The notes under the pieces: generated by a model
The model's database searches: none
Told to the model about the DNA's origin: nothing
The model's input: the letters and a program-made list of their open reading frames with translations, nothing else
Assembly (NCBI GenBank): GCA_045805265.1
Contig: JBJMLO010000028.1
Span: forward strand, 1 to 64,000
DNA: 64,000 bases
Direction: 5' to 3'
Source: JBJMLO01 sp045805265
Lineage (GTDB): Bacteria; Actinomycetota; UBA4738; JACQTL01
Shown here: positions 46,307 to 54,683 of the stretch, one piece after another
Position numbering within the stretch: position 1 is the stretch's first letter
How the letters are laid out: the number at the start of each line of letters is the position of its first letter
Made by a program: the position numbers and the translations under genes

Positions 46307-46735
46307 ATGAAGGGCGCCGTCTTGGTCGTGTCGATGGCGAGCCTGGGCGCATGCGTGCATCCGCCTCCGCACCTTGACTCTGGCATCCGGGGAACGCTGT
46401 ACGCGGCGACGACGGCAGGTCCGGTTCCGTCCGTACTCCCGAGCGGTCCGCCCTGGGCGCTGCCACCTCCTCTCGGCTGGTGGAAAGATCCGTCTCCTGC
46501 CGCTGGAAGCATCGTCCTGGAGGATCTCGATGGCACGGTCCTACAGCGCGTTGACACGGGAGCCGGTGGCCGATTCACCGTCTTCGTCGGGCCAGGGACG
46601 TACATAGTCTCGGCGAGCGCGAGGAGCGCTCCATCTCCAGAGGCCGAAGGTCCCCAGGAGTGGAGGGGTGAGATCGCCGTTCATCCTCACCGGTTCACAA
46701 CGATCACACCGTTGTCGCGGTTCGGGCTTCCGTAG
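46307..46735 (+). CDS. Small lipoprotein with carboxypeptidase-regulatory-like fold
   Basis: The protein has 142 residues from the ATG at 46307. The signal peptide ends MASLGAC (lipobox, Cys about 17). The mature part has the pattern SGIRGTLYA, then GSIVLEDLDGTVLQRVDTGAGGRFTVFVGPGTYIVSA, a seven-strand regulatory/transthyretin-like fold common in surface proteins. A TACAAT box at 46294-46299 lies 7 nt upstream of the ATG, so the mRNA may be leaderless. Its role is unknown. Confidence 0.65.
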   Translation: MKGAVLVVSMASLGACVHPPPHLDSGIRGTLYAATTAGPVPSVLPSGPPWALPPPLGWWKDPSPAAGSIVLEDLDGTVLQRVDTGAGGRFTVFVGPGTYIVSASARSAPSPEAEGPQEWRGEIAVHPHRFTTITPLSRFGLP

Positions 46736-46753
46736 TCGCCACAGGCCCGGAGG

Positions 46754-47491
46754 TCAGCTCCACGCGATGGTGACGATCTCCATCGGTTCCGCGATGCCCT
46801 TGAGGGTTACGGCGCGGGGTTCGGAGGCTCGGAACCTCGAGCCGGCCGCCGTGTCCACGCTGGCCAGGACTTCGCCGCCACCTGCTAGCGCGGCGATCCT
46901 CGCGGCCTCGTGGACGCCCTTGCCTCGGAAGTTCTGGGCCACCTGGGTGGCTTCGGAGGCGTGAACGCCAATCCTCACGCCGGGCGCGAACCCGTTCTTG
47001 CGGCGGTGCTCGGCCAGCCGGCGCTGGATCGCCACAGCGCACGCGAGCGCGGCCTCGGGGCTGTCGAATCCCACGAAGAATCCGTCGCCGGTCGCCACGA
47101 CCTCCTGGCCGTCGTGGGAGGCGAACAATCCCCGAAGTGTTTCGTCATGCCACCGGAGCAGGGACGACCAGGCCTCGTCGCCCATGGCCTCGACCAGGGC
47201 CGTGGAACTCACGATGTCGGTGAACATGAACGTCTTCATCACGCGACGGGGCTGGCTGACGGTCGCCGCGCGGAGCTGCCAGGGCAGCAGCTCCTCGACC
47301 TCCTCGATCTCAATGGCCTGCGTCGGGCACGCTAGCGCCGCCTCCCGGAGCATCTCCTCCTCGACGCTTCCGGGGTCCACCACGTCGGCCTTCGCGAAGT
47401 CGCCCTCGTGCCAGTCGAACGCTGTCGGCGCGATCGTGATGCAGTTTCCGGCGCCCACGCAGCGGTGACGGTCGACCCGGGCCCGGATCAT
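46754..47491 (-). CDS. 3Fe-4S ferredoxin fused to class III nucleotide cyclase
   Basis: The protein has 245 residues. Residues 1-65 are a P450-type single-cluster ferredoxin: C11-x5-C17 (CVGAGNC) and C55-P (ALACPTQAI). Residues 85-245 are a class III adenylate/guanylate cyclase domain with metal Asp92 (FTDIVSSTA) and Asp136 (ATGDGFF). The transition-state Asn is replaced by His in GKGVHEAARI, with the Arg kept, a variant seen in some cyclase-like domains attached to MalT-type ATPases. The ATG follows the regulator's stop by 2 nt, so the two are co-translated. A redox- or iron-sensing cyclase is a plausible reading, but activity is unproven. Confidence 0.85.
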   Translation of the reverse strand: MIRARVDRHRCVGAGNCITIAPTAFDWHEGDFAKADVVDPGSVEEEMLREAALACPTQAIEIEEVEELLPWQLRAATVSQPRRVMKTFMFTDIVSSTALVEAMGDEAWSSLLRWHDETLRGLFASHDGQEVVATGDGFFVGFDSPEAALACAVAIQRRLAEHRRKNGFAPGVRIGVHASEATQVAQNFRGKGVHEAARIAALAGGGEVLASVDTAAGSRFRASEPRAVTLKGIAEPMEIVTIAWS

Positions 47492-47493
47492 CC

Positions 47494-50400
47494 CTACACC
47501 ACCCCCTCGCGCAGCGCGTAGGCGGTGGCCTCGCCCCGCGAGGACGCCCCGATCTTGGCGAACATCTGCTGGAGCCGGAGCCCCACGCCGTCCTCCGGCA
47601 TGCCGAGCCGCTCGGCGATCTCCCGGTTCGTCAGGCCCTCGGTCAGCAGGCCGAGGAGCGACAGCTCCTCCTCCGCGAGCGCCGCGAGCGAGCCGTTCCC
47701 ATGCCCGTCCCCGTCCGCCGCCGGGGCCGAGATCGGCCCGGCCAGCCTGACCCACTCCCGGCCGATCGGGCCCCGGAACCACCGAACCCGCATCGCTTCG
47801 TCGGCGGTCCGCTGCGCCGTCATGGCCAGCAGGAGCCGCAGGAACATCTGGACCATCTGCTGCTGCTCCTCGTTGCCCGCCGCCAGGATCGCCCGGGCCG
47901 TCGGCAGCAACAGCTCCGGGTACACGTCCTCTCGCATGGCTTCCTGGATGGCTTCCATCGCGGCGCCGCCGAACTTGCCTGCGCCGGCCAGATCGCCGCG
48001 GGCCAGCGCCACCTCGGCCAGGGCCGCGTCCGCCTGCGCCCCCCACGGCGGGTGGGCCGTGAACATCGGCACGAGCTCCTTGGCCTCGGTGGCCGAGCGT
48101 TCCGCGAGCTCCAGCAGCTCCTCGTCTCGCAGCTCAGCGCCGAGCCGCGCGGCCTCCAGGGCCAGCCGGGCCAAGATCTCGCAGCGAGCGGACGGGACGC
48201 CCTGCTGGGTGGCCGCCCGAAGCGCTCGGTCCATGTGCTCCCGCATCCCGTCCGGGTCGCCGGCCGCCGCCTTGGCCAGGCCCCGCCACAGCTCGAGCCG
48301 CCGGGCCCGCAACGGGGTCGGGGCGGCCGCGGCCGCCTGGGCCGCGAGGTCCAGCCAGCGCTCGGCTTGGATGACGTCGCCGATGTCGAGGAGCGCCATG
48401 GCCACCCCGCCCGCCGAGAGGAATTCCAGCGTCCGGTCGCCGAGCGTCGTCGAGGCCTGGTAGGCGTCCTTCCCGCGGGTCACCGCGAGGTCGGGGATGA
48501 CCTTGGCCCGGGCGAACACGTGCACGCCGTACAGCATCTGGGCCTCGGCCAGTGCACGTTCGCTCTCCTTGGACAGCGACCGCATCCTGGTCATCAGCCG
48601 GCGGATCTCCTCGATGCGCTGGGCGGCGCTCGCGCCGAGGTGGATGTCCGGGCCGAAGTTCAGGAATGCCATCGCGATCACCGACGACATGACGCCGCGA
48701 CGGTCGCCGAGCTTCTCGAACAGCCCGAGGGCCCGGTCGAAGTAGGCGCCCGCGGCCATGGAGTTCGGCGCGATCGGCAGCGTCGGCATGATGGACTCCA
48801 GCGGCTCGCCGCCGGCCGCCCTGGCGAAGAGCGGGAACTGCTCGCCGGACTTGACGAGTTCCACGAACCACGCCCGGACCCGCCCCACCTCGATGGTGCC
48901 GAGCTCCCGGCAGGCAGCGGCCAGCGCGGCGTCGTCGCCCAGCTGTTCCGCCAGCTCGACGGCCCGCAGGAACGGTTGGTCGGCAGCGTCGAAGTCGGTC
49001 TCGGCCGCCGCCGGCACGTAGCCCTCGCCCAGCTCGCTCTGGAGGAGGGCCTGCCCGAGCTCCAGACAAGCCGCCAGCTCGGCCTCCGGGTCATCGCGCT
49101 CGCGAGCGAGCTCCTGGACCCGCCGGGCCAGCTCGGCAGCCCGGTCGTGTTCTTCGGCCGCTCGAAACGCCGCCGCCCGGCGCAGCATGATCTCGAGCTC
49201 CAGGTGGGGGTCGGCGAGGGCGTCGGCCAGGGCCGCGAGCTGCGCCAGCCCCTCCAGCCGGTCCACGGGCCGGCGGAGCATGTCCATCGCGTCGTCGCGG
49301 AGCGACAGGAGCGTCACGCGATCCTGCGGGCTGGACGCGATGGCCAGGGCCCGGTCGACCGCCCGCAGCACCTCCTCGGGTGCGTGCGACGCCAGGGCCG
49401 CCCGGGCCGCGTCGATCGAAAGCCGGGCACACAGCTCCGTATCGCCCGCGGCCGCGGCGTGCTGGGCGATGAGCGCCAGGCTCTCGAGCGGCGGCTCGCC
49501 GGCCTCGGTCAGCATCTGGACGATCGCCGCGTGGATGGCCCGGCGGCGGGGCGGCGACAGCGACCCGAGCGCGAACTCCCGGACCTGTTCGTGGGTGAAG
49601 CTGTAGTCGGCGGGGGCGCCCGCCGAGTGCTGGGCCAGCAGGCCCGCGGCGGCCGCGGGGGCCAGGGCCTCAGCCATCCGGCCGGGGTCGGGATCCTCAT
49701 CGCCGAGCCGGGACCGCACCGCGCCGAGGTCGGTCAGGCTGAAGCTGCGGCCCAGCACGGCGGCCTCGGACAGCGCGGTCTTCGTGTCCTCCGGCAGCCG
49801 GCCAGAGCGACGCTGGATCAGGGTCTGTACGGCCGAGGGGAGGAGCTTGTCCGCCCCCTTGGCCAGCGTCCACACGCCGTCGACCTCCTGGATCATCGCC
49901 GCGTCGCGGTACGACCGGACCAGCTCCTCGAGGATGAACGGCACCCCTTCCGCCTGGGCGTGCATGGTCGCGGCGCCGACCGGGCTGACCTGACCGCCGA
50001 GCAGCTGGCGCAGGAAGGCGGCGGTCTCGGCCTGCGTGAACCGGCCCAGCTTGATCCGCCGCACCAGCCCGATCCGCTCCATGTCCGCGATGAGGGTGAC
50101 CGCTTCGGTAAGGAACGCCGTCTCCTCCGGACGCATGGAGAGCAGGAGGAAGATCGGGCTCGCGGCATCCGTCCGCACGACGTACCGGAGGGCCCGGAGG
50201 CTGTCCTCGTCCCCCCACTGCAGGTCGTCCACGAACAGGGCGATCGGCCGGACGGTGGCGAGCGCCCGCAGCGCCACGGCCGCCTGGTCGAACTGGCGGA
50301 GCAGCTGCTGGTCTCCGGGGAGGGTCTCGATCGCTGCGTCCGCCCGTCCGGAAAGGGTCTGGAGGGCACGGTGGACCGGTTCCTCGGCCACGGTCCCCTC

Positions 50401-50733
50401 GGCGGCCTCGGTCACCGCCGCCGAGGTCAGGATCGAACGCATCAACAGGAACGGCGCCCGGAGCTCCTCGTCGGCGGCCACCGCCACCGAGGTGAACCCG
50501 CCCTCCATGGCGAGCTGGGTCGCGGCCAGGAGCAGGCGGGTCTTCCCGATCCCGGGCTCGCCCTCGAGCGTGAGCGCCGTGAGGCCCCCGCGAGCCACCT
50601 CCAGCTCGGACTCGATCGCCTCGAGCTCGACCGCCCGCCCCACCACCGATCCGGTGACGCGACGCATCTGGAAGGCCAGCGGGCACAGGGCCTGCAGGAC
50701 CGGATCAGACGCGAGCACCTGGACTTGACTCAT
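47494..50733 (-). CDS. Large MalT/LuxR-type ATPase transcriptional regulator
   Basis: The protein has 1079 residues. An AAA/STAND-type ATPase module carries Walker A GEPGIGKT (58-65) and Walker B PIALFVDDLQWGD (Asp168/169). A long helical repeat region (about 400-1000, TPR-like) follows, and a C-terminal LuxR helix-turn-helix (LTEGLTNREIAERLGMPEDGVGLRLQQMF) ends the protein. Such proteins bind an inducer through the repeats and activate promoters with ATP bound. The operon partner is the ferredoxin-cyclase fusion. Start at ATG 50733; no strong ribosome site. Confidence 0.9.
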   Translation of the reverse strand: MSQVQVLASDPVLQALCPLAFQMRRVTGSVVGRAVELEAIESELEVARGGLTALTLEGEPGIGKTRLLLAATQLAMEGGFTSVAVAADEELRAPFLLMRSILTSAAVTEAAEGTVAEEPVHRALQTLSGRADAAIETLPGDQQLLRQFDQAAVALRALATVRPIALFVDDLQWGDEDSLRALRYVVRTDAASPIFLLLSMRPEETAFLTEAVTLIADMERIGLVRRIKLGRFTQAETAAFLRQLLGGQVSPVGAATMHAQAEGVPFILEELVRSYRDAAMIQEVDGVWTLAKGADKLLPSAVQTLIQRRSGRLPEDTKTALSEAAVLGRSFSLTDLGAVRSRLGDEDPDPGRMAEALAPAAAAGLLAQHSAGAPADYSFTHEQVREFALGSLSPPRRRAIHAAIVQMLTEAGEPPLESLALIAQHAAAAGDTELCARLSIDAARAALASHAPEEVLRAVDRALAIASSPQDRVTLLSLRDDAMDMLRRPVDRLEGLAQLAALADALADPHLELEIMLRRAAAFRAAEEHDRAAELARRVQELARERDDPEAELAACLELGQALLQSELGEGYVPAAAETDFDAADQPFLRAVELAEQLGDDAALAAACRELGTIEVGRVRAWFVELVKSGEQFPLFARAAGGEPLESIMPTLPIAPNSMAAGAYFDRALGLFEKLGDRRGVMSSVIAMAFLNFGPDIHLGASAAQRIEEIRRLMTRMRSLSKESERALAEAQMLYGVHVFARAKVIPDLAVTRGKDAYQASTTLGDRTLEFLSAGGVAMALLDIGDVIQAERWLDLAAQAAAAAPTPLRARRLELWRGLAKAAAGDPDGMREHMDRALRAATQQGVPSARCEILARLALEAARLGAELRDEELLELAERSATEAKELVPMFTAHPPWGAQADAALAEVALARGDLAGAGKFGGAAMEAIQEAMREDVYPELLLPTARAILAAGNEEQQQMVQMFLRLLLAMTAQRTADEAMRVRWFRGPIGREWVRLAGPISAPAADGDGHGNGSLAALAEEELSLLGLLTEGLTNREIAERLGMPEDGVGLRLQQMFAKIGASSRGEATAYALREGVV

Positions 50734-50809
50734 GTCGCGGCGTTCCCCCCGGGACGCATGGGACGGGCATCCAGTATGCGGCACGCCCTCGGCTCTCGAC
50801 AGTGCCAAC

Positions 50810-50839
50810 TTGCGAGCGGCACTGGAGGGCCGCTACCAT
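50810..50839 (+). promoter_or_regulatory. Promoter ahead of the SAM riboswitch
   Basis: TTGCGA (50810-50815) and TACCAT (50834-50839), spaced 18 nt, give a transcript start near 50846, about 47 nt before the riboswitch. Confidence 0.45.
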
Positions 50840-50892
50840 CCGCGGACAACTGCATACGACGCCCTCGGGTTCCTGTACGCCCGGAGGGCGAG

Positions 50893-50997
50893 AGCCTCAT
50901 CCAGAGAGGTGGAGGGACAGGCCCTGTGAAGCCTCGGCAACCCCGGTGATGCGGGGTGCCAATTCCTGCCGGCGGGGATCGCCGGAGAGATGAGGGA
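50893..50997 (+). promoter_or_regulatory. SAM-I (S-box) riboswitch
   Basis: The conserved core of the S-box is intact: CATCCAGAGAGGTGGAGGGA, then GCCCTGTGAAGCCTCGGCAACC, GGGGTGCCAATTCCTGCC and finally GAGAGATGAGG, which closes helix P1 with CCTCATC near 50895. It should bind S-adenosylmethionine. The gene downstream is threonine synthase. GAGCCTC (50893-50899) can also pair with GAGGCTC (51011-51017), a possible alternative to P1. Confidence 0.92.
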
Positions 50998-51058
50998 AGT
51001 CCTGGACTTCGAGGCTCGTCGCGGGGAACGCGGCGGGCCTTTCGGTTTCCCGGGCGAC

Positions 51059-51079
51059 CCTCCTCGGCTCGTGAGGAGG
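51059..51079 (+). promoter_or_regulatory. Hairpin sequestering the thrC ribosome-binding site
   Basis: CCTCCTC (51059-51065) pairs perfectly with GAGGAGG (51073-51079), the Shine-Dalgarno sequence located 5 nt before the GTG start. Together with the riboswitch upstream this suggests control at translation initiation. Confidence 0.6.
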
Positions 51080-51084
51080 ACGAC

Positions 51085-52320
51085 GTGTCGCGTTACCTGC
51101 AGGGACTGCGATGCCGGGCCTGCGACGCCCGGTACCCGGCGGAGGTCCGCTCGATCTGCGACGAGTGCTTCGGACCCGTCGAGCCGACCTACGACGAGGA
51201 ACGCATCCGCGCGGAGGTCACGCGCGCCGACGTGGAACGGGGGCCGCGGTCGTTGTGGCGGTTCGAGGCGCTGCTGCCCGCGGTTCGAAACACCGACGTC
51301 GACCTCGGCGACGGGTGGTCGCCCCTGCGACGGGCGCGGCGGCTGGGCGCCGAGCTCGGCCTGCCGAACCTGTGGCTGAAGGACGAGACCCGCAACCCCA
51401 CGCACTCCTTCAAGGACCGGGTCGTGTCGGTCGCGCTGACCAAGGCGGTCGAGCTGGGGTTCGGCACCGTGGCCTGCGCCTCCACCGGGAACCTGGCGAA
51501 CGCCGTCGCCGCCCACGCCGCCGCGGCGGGACTCCGCGCGGTCACGCTGGTCCCCGCCGGGCTGGAGCCCGCGAAGCTCACCGCGTCGGCGGTGTACGGC
51601 GCGACGCTGGTCGAGGTCGACGGCACGTACGACGACGTCCAGCGGCTGTGCTCCGAGGCGAACGAGGAGCTCGAGGGCTGGGCATTTGTCAACGTGGGGT
51701 TGCGGCCGTACTACGCGGAGGGCTCGAAGACCATCGCCCTCGAGACGGCCGAGCAGCTGGGGTGGCGGGCGCCGGACCACGCGGTGGTGCCGGTCGCGTC
51801 CGGCGCGTTGCTGACGAAGGTCGCCGAGGGGTTCCGGCAGCTCTACCGGATCGGGTTCCTGGACGAGGAACCTTCGGTTCGTGTCTCGGGCGCCCAGGCC
51901 CAGGGATGCTCGCCCGTGGCGACGGCCTACCTGGAGGGAACCGACGAGGTCCGGCCCGTACGCTATCCGGAGACCATCGCGAAGTCGCTGGCCATCGGCG
52001 CGCCGGCCGACGGGCGCTTCGCGCTGGACGAGGTCCGTCGCTCCGGCGGCGCGCTTGCCGCCGTCACGGACGACGAGATCGTCGAGGCGGTCGGTCTGCT
52101 GGCCCGCACCGAGGGCATCTTCGCCGAGACCGCCGGTGGGGTGACGATCGCGACGCTCGAGCGCCTCGCGTCCGGCGGCGTGATCAAACCCGACGAGACC
52201 GTCGTCGCGTACATCACGGGGATGGGACTGAAGACCCTGGACGGCTTCGGCACCCGTTTCGGCATCGAGACAACGATCGGCCCGAAGGTGGAGGCCCTGC
52301 TGGAGGCCGTCCCCGCCTAG
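51085..52320 (+). CDS. thrC: Threonine synthase
   Basis: The protein has 411 residues from a GTG at 51085. An N-terminal zinc ribbon (C10, C13, C25, C28) precedes the fold-type II PLP domain; Lys110 in NPTHSFKDR is the cofactor lysine, and STGNLANAVAAHAAAAG binds the phosphate. It converts O-phosphohomoserine to threonine. Control by a SAM-I riboswitch is unexpected for a threonine enzyme. The zinc ribbon and length fit thrC-like proteins, so cysteate synthase or another beta-replacement reaction cannot be fully excluded. Confidence 0.9.
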   Translation: MSRYLQGLRCRACDARYPAEVRSICDECFGPVEPTYDEERIRAEVTRADVERGPRSLWRFEALLPAVRNTDVDLGDGWSPLRRARRLGAELGLPNLWLKDETRNPTHSFKDRVVSVALTKAVELGFGTVACASTGNLANAVAAHAAAAGLRAVTLVPAGLEPAKLTASAVYGATLVEVDGTYDDVQRLCSEANEELEGWAFVNVGLRPYYAEGSKTIALETAEQLGWRAPDHAVVPVASGALLTKVAEGFRQLYRIGFLDEEPSVRVSGAQAQGCSPVATAYLEGTDEVRPVRYPETIAKSLAIGAPADGRFALDEVRRSGGALAAVTDDEIVEAVGLLARTEGIFAETAGGVTIATLERLASGGVIKPDETVVAYITGMGLKTLDGFGTRFGIETTIGPKVEALLEAVPA

Positions 52321-52321
52321 G

Positions 52322-52618
52322 ATGCAGGTTCACACGAACTCGCCCGGGGATCAGTGGTCGCCGATCCGCGGCTGGAAGCTTGCCGCGATCCTGAGCGGGG
52401 CGGCGGCGATCCTCATCGCGGGCATCGTGATCGCGCTCCTCGATCCGAGCTGGATTGGCTTCCATGGGGGGAACTGCGTCGATGCCTGCTCGGGGCGTCC
52501 GGCCGGTCCGTTCCAGCAGTTTGCCGACATTGCCGTCGCAAGCATCGCGGCCTTCGTGCTGGTGCTCTGGGCGTGCATCGGCCGCGAGCGACCCCGCACG
52601 GAACCCCGCCGGCGCTAG
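52322..52618 (+). CDS. Small two-helix membrane protein
   Basis: The protein has 98 residues starting 1 nt after the thrC stop. Two hydrophobic helices (about 20-40 and 67-87) flank a short outer loop with two cysteines (NCVDACSG), followed by a basic tail. I recognise no family. The tight spacing suggests co-transcription with thrC, but a role in threonine metabolism is not implied. The next 227 bp hold nothing recognised except the sigma-factor promoter region. Confidence 0.6.
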   Translation: MQVHTNSPGDQWSPIRGWKLAAILSGAAAILIAGIVIALLDPSWIGFHGGNCVDACSGRPAGPFQQFADIAVASIAAFVLVLWACIGRERPRTEPRRR

Positions 52619-52845
52619 TTCGAAACACGGCCCCGTGTCAACCCGGATTGGCCGTCCGATGTCGGGCGCCATTGAACCATCGAGGGAGGGCGCCGCCTCA
52701 GCGCTCGTGGCGTGGTGGATGGGTCGTGCGTCCGTGGGCCCTCGGACCGGGAACGTGGCCCCGAGGCCGAAGACCTGCTCGTCGGCCACCCGCTCGAGCC
52801 GCAGGCGCATGCAACCTGGTGAGCCGGTCGTCGCGTAGATGGGGT

Positions 52846-53382
52846 ATGCGGCAGGCCGATCGGGCCCGAGAGGCCCAGTTCCGCGCCTACGTCCTGCAGA
52901 GCCGGGGGAGCCTGCTTCGTACCGCGACCCTGCTGGCCTCCGGCAACGCCCACCAGGCCGAGGATCTCGTTCAGACCGTGCTGCTCCGCATGTACGTGTC
53001 GTGGCCCCGGATCCGCTCGGAGACACGAAATGCCTACGCCCGCAAGATGCTGGTCAACGCCCACCTCGACGAGCGGCGCCGACCGTATGCCCGGCACGAG
53101 CAGAACCACGCCGAGGTCCCCGACGTCGCGGTGGAAGCAGCGGCGCCGCAGGACACGGAGGCGGTGGTCTTCCGTGCGCTGGCCGAGCTGCCACCACGGA
53201 TGCGGGCCGCGGTCATCCTCCGCCATCTCCACGACGCCAGCGTCGCCGAGACCGCCGATGCCCTGGGCTGCAGCGAGGGCACCGTCAAAAGCCAGACCGC
53301 TCGTGGCCTGGCCCAGCTCCGGGCGGCGCTGGCCGAGCTGCCCAAGGAAGCGAACGATGGCACGGAAAGGAGCCACACATGA
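52846..53382 (+). CDS. SigE-family (ECF-type) RNA polymerase sigma factor
   Basis: The protein has 178 residues. Region 2 (EAQFRAYVLQSRGSLLRTATLLASGNAHQAEDLVQTVLLRMYVSWPRI) and region 4 (LPPRMRAAVILRHLHDASVAETADALGCSEGTVKSQTARGLAQLR) are both clear. The arrangement matches the actinobacterial SigE-family sigma factors of about 170 residues. Its stop overlaps the ATG of the following membrane protein, which is probably its anti-sigma factor. No promoter with ECF-like boxes was identified with confidence. Confidence 0.93.
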   Translation: MRQADRAREAQFRAYVLQSRGSLLRTATLLASGNAHQAEDLVQTVLLRMYVSWPRIRSETRNAYARKMLVNAHLDERRRPYARHEQNHAEVPDVAVEAAAPQDTEAVVFRALAELPPRMRAAVILRHLHDASVAETADALGCSEGTVKSQTARGLAQLRAALAELPKEANDGTERSHT

Positions 53383-54062
53383 GTGACATCAAGGAACTGC
53401 TCGACCGGACGGCGCGTTCGGTGGAGGTGGCGCCGCCTGAGGAGGCTGTCGAGGCCGACTTGCGGCGGGGCCGAGCCGCGTTGGCCCGACGTCGCCGTGG
53501 CCGGACGGTCCGGTTCTCCGTTGCCGGCGCGGTCGCTGCCGCGGCGCTGGTCGGCGCGGCCATCGTTGCCGGCAACCTGGGCGGGACCGACGAGCCCTCC
53601 GGGCAGGCCACCGGCTCGGGGATCGGCTCCGCACAAGGCTCCGGACCGGACCGTGGCACTCCCGTCCGCCTGGTGGCCTACACCGGCGACCAGCTCGAGG
53701 GGTTCGTCGTCGACCAGGTCCCGGAGGGGTGGTACCTCCAGGGCTCGAACACCTTCCGGCTGACCATCGCGCCGCAGGGCGACTCCACCTCGCCGGACGA
53801 CTTCGTCGGCAAGCTGGTGGTCACGCTGCTGTCGTCGAGCGCGCCACAACAGCTGCCGAAGGGAGAGCCGGTCAAGGTCGGTGGGTACGACGGCGTCGTC
53901 ACCCCCGGACCGCCGGCCGACACCCTCGTTTACGAGGACGACGCCGGCCACTTCGTCCAGATCCAGGCCTGGCGGACCGCGCTGGGGTGGACCAACGATC
54001 AGCTGGTCAGCTTCGCCGAGGGCGTGCAGGTGACCTCACACGCCCAGGCGGGAGTCGGCTGA
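53379..54062 (+). CDS. Membrane protein, probable anti-sigma partner
   Basis: The protein has 227 residues. A basic N-terminal cytoplasmic part (1-47, ending ALARRRRGRTVRF), a single membrane helix (about 48-67) and an outer domain (LVAYTGDQLEGFVVDQVPEGWYLQGS onward) match the layout found beside SigE-family sigma factors. There is no zinc-binding anti-sigma motif (HxxxCxxC). The start overlaps the sigma stop (ATGA). It is the likely partner by context only. Confidence 0.75.
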   Translation: MSDIKELLDRTARSVEVAPPEEAVEADLRRGRAALARRRRGRTVRFSVAGAVAAAALVGAAIVAGNLGGTDEPSGQATGSGIGSAQGSGPDRGTPVRLVAYTGDQLEGFVVDQVPEGWYLQGSNTFRLTIAPQGDSTSPDDFVGKLVVTLLSSSAPQQLPKGEPVKVGGYDGVVTPGPPADTLVYEDDAGHFVQIQAWRTALGWTNDQLVSFAEGVQVTSHAQAGVG

Positions 54063-54098
54063 GCCCAGCGCAAGCGTGCCAGGCAGGCCGGGCCGAGC

Positions 54099-54683
54099 TT
54101 AGGTGGGACCCCGAGTGCCTGTCAGCGACAGGAAGTTTTCGACGAGCTTCGGGCCGTCCGGCGTCAGGATCGACTCCGGGTGGAACTGGACGCCGAACCT
54201 GGGGAGGTCGCGGTGGCGGAGCGCCATCACCAGGCCGTCGGCGGTTTCGGCCAGGACGTCGACCTCGGCCGGCAGGCCGTCGCGGCGGACGACCAGCGAG
54301 TGGTACCGCCCTGCGGGGAACGGGTTCGGGAGCTCATCGAAGAGGCCGGTGCCGTCGTGCTGGATCTCGGAGGCCTTGCCATGCACGGGCTCGGGGGCGC
54401 GCTCGACGACGCCGCCCATGGCCGCGCCGAGGGCCTGATGGCCGAGGCAGACGCCGAGCACCGGCGTGGCCGGGTCGAGGACCCGAAGGAGGTCGACGAA
54501 GCAGCCGGCCTCCTCGGGGCGACCCGGGCCAGGGGACAGGACGACGGCGGACGGCCTTCTCGCCACCAGTTCCTCGGCCGGCTCGGCGTCGGAGCGGACG
54601 ACCTCGGTCTCGTGGCCCAGGCTCTCGATGAGCTGCACCAGGTTGTAGACGAACGAGTCGTAGTGGTCGACGACGAGGATCAC
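54099..54683 (-). CDS. trpG: Anthranilate synthase glutamine amidotransferase subunit
   Basis: The protein has 194 residues from a GTG at 54683 overlapping the trpE stop (GTGA). The class I amidotransferase triad is Cys79 (GVCLGHQ), His168 and Glu170 (GVQFHPES). It supplies ammonia to TrpE. The close relative PabA has the same motifs, but the Trp-rich leader upstream of trpE supports a tryptophan role. Confidence 0.93.
   Translation of the reverse strand: MILVVDHYDSFVYNLVQLIESLGHETEVVRSDAEPAEELVARRPSAVVLSPGPGRPEEAGCFVDLLRVLDPATPVLGVCLGHQALGAAMGGVVERAPEPVHGKASEIQHDGTGLFDELPNPFPAGRYHSLVVRRDGLPAEVDVLAETADGLVMALRHRDLPRFGVQFHPESILTPDGPKLVENFLSLTGTRGPT

Noticed and set aside
47701..50949. Plus-strand open frame of 1082 codons opposite the MalT-like regulator
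   Set aside because: Shadow composition; the regulator on the other strand has Walker and LuxR motifs in order.
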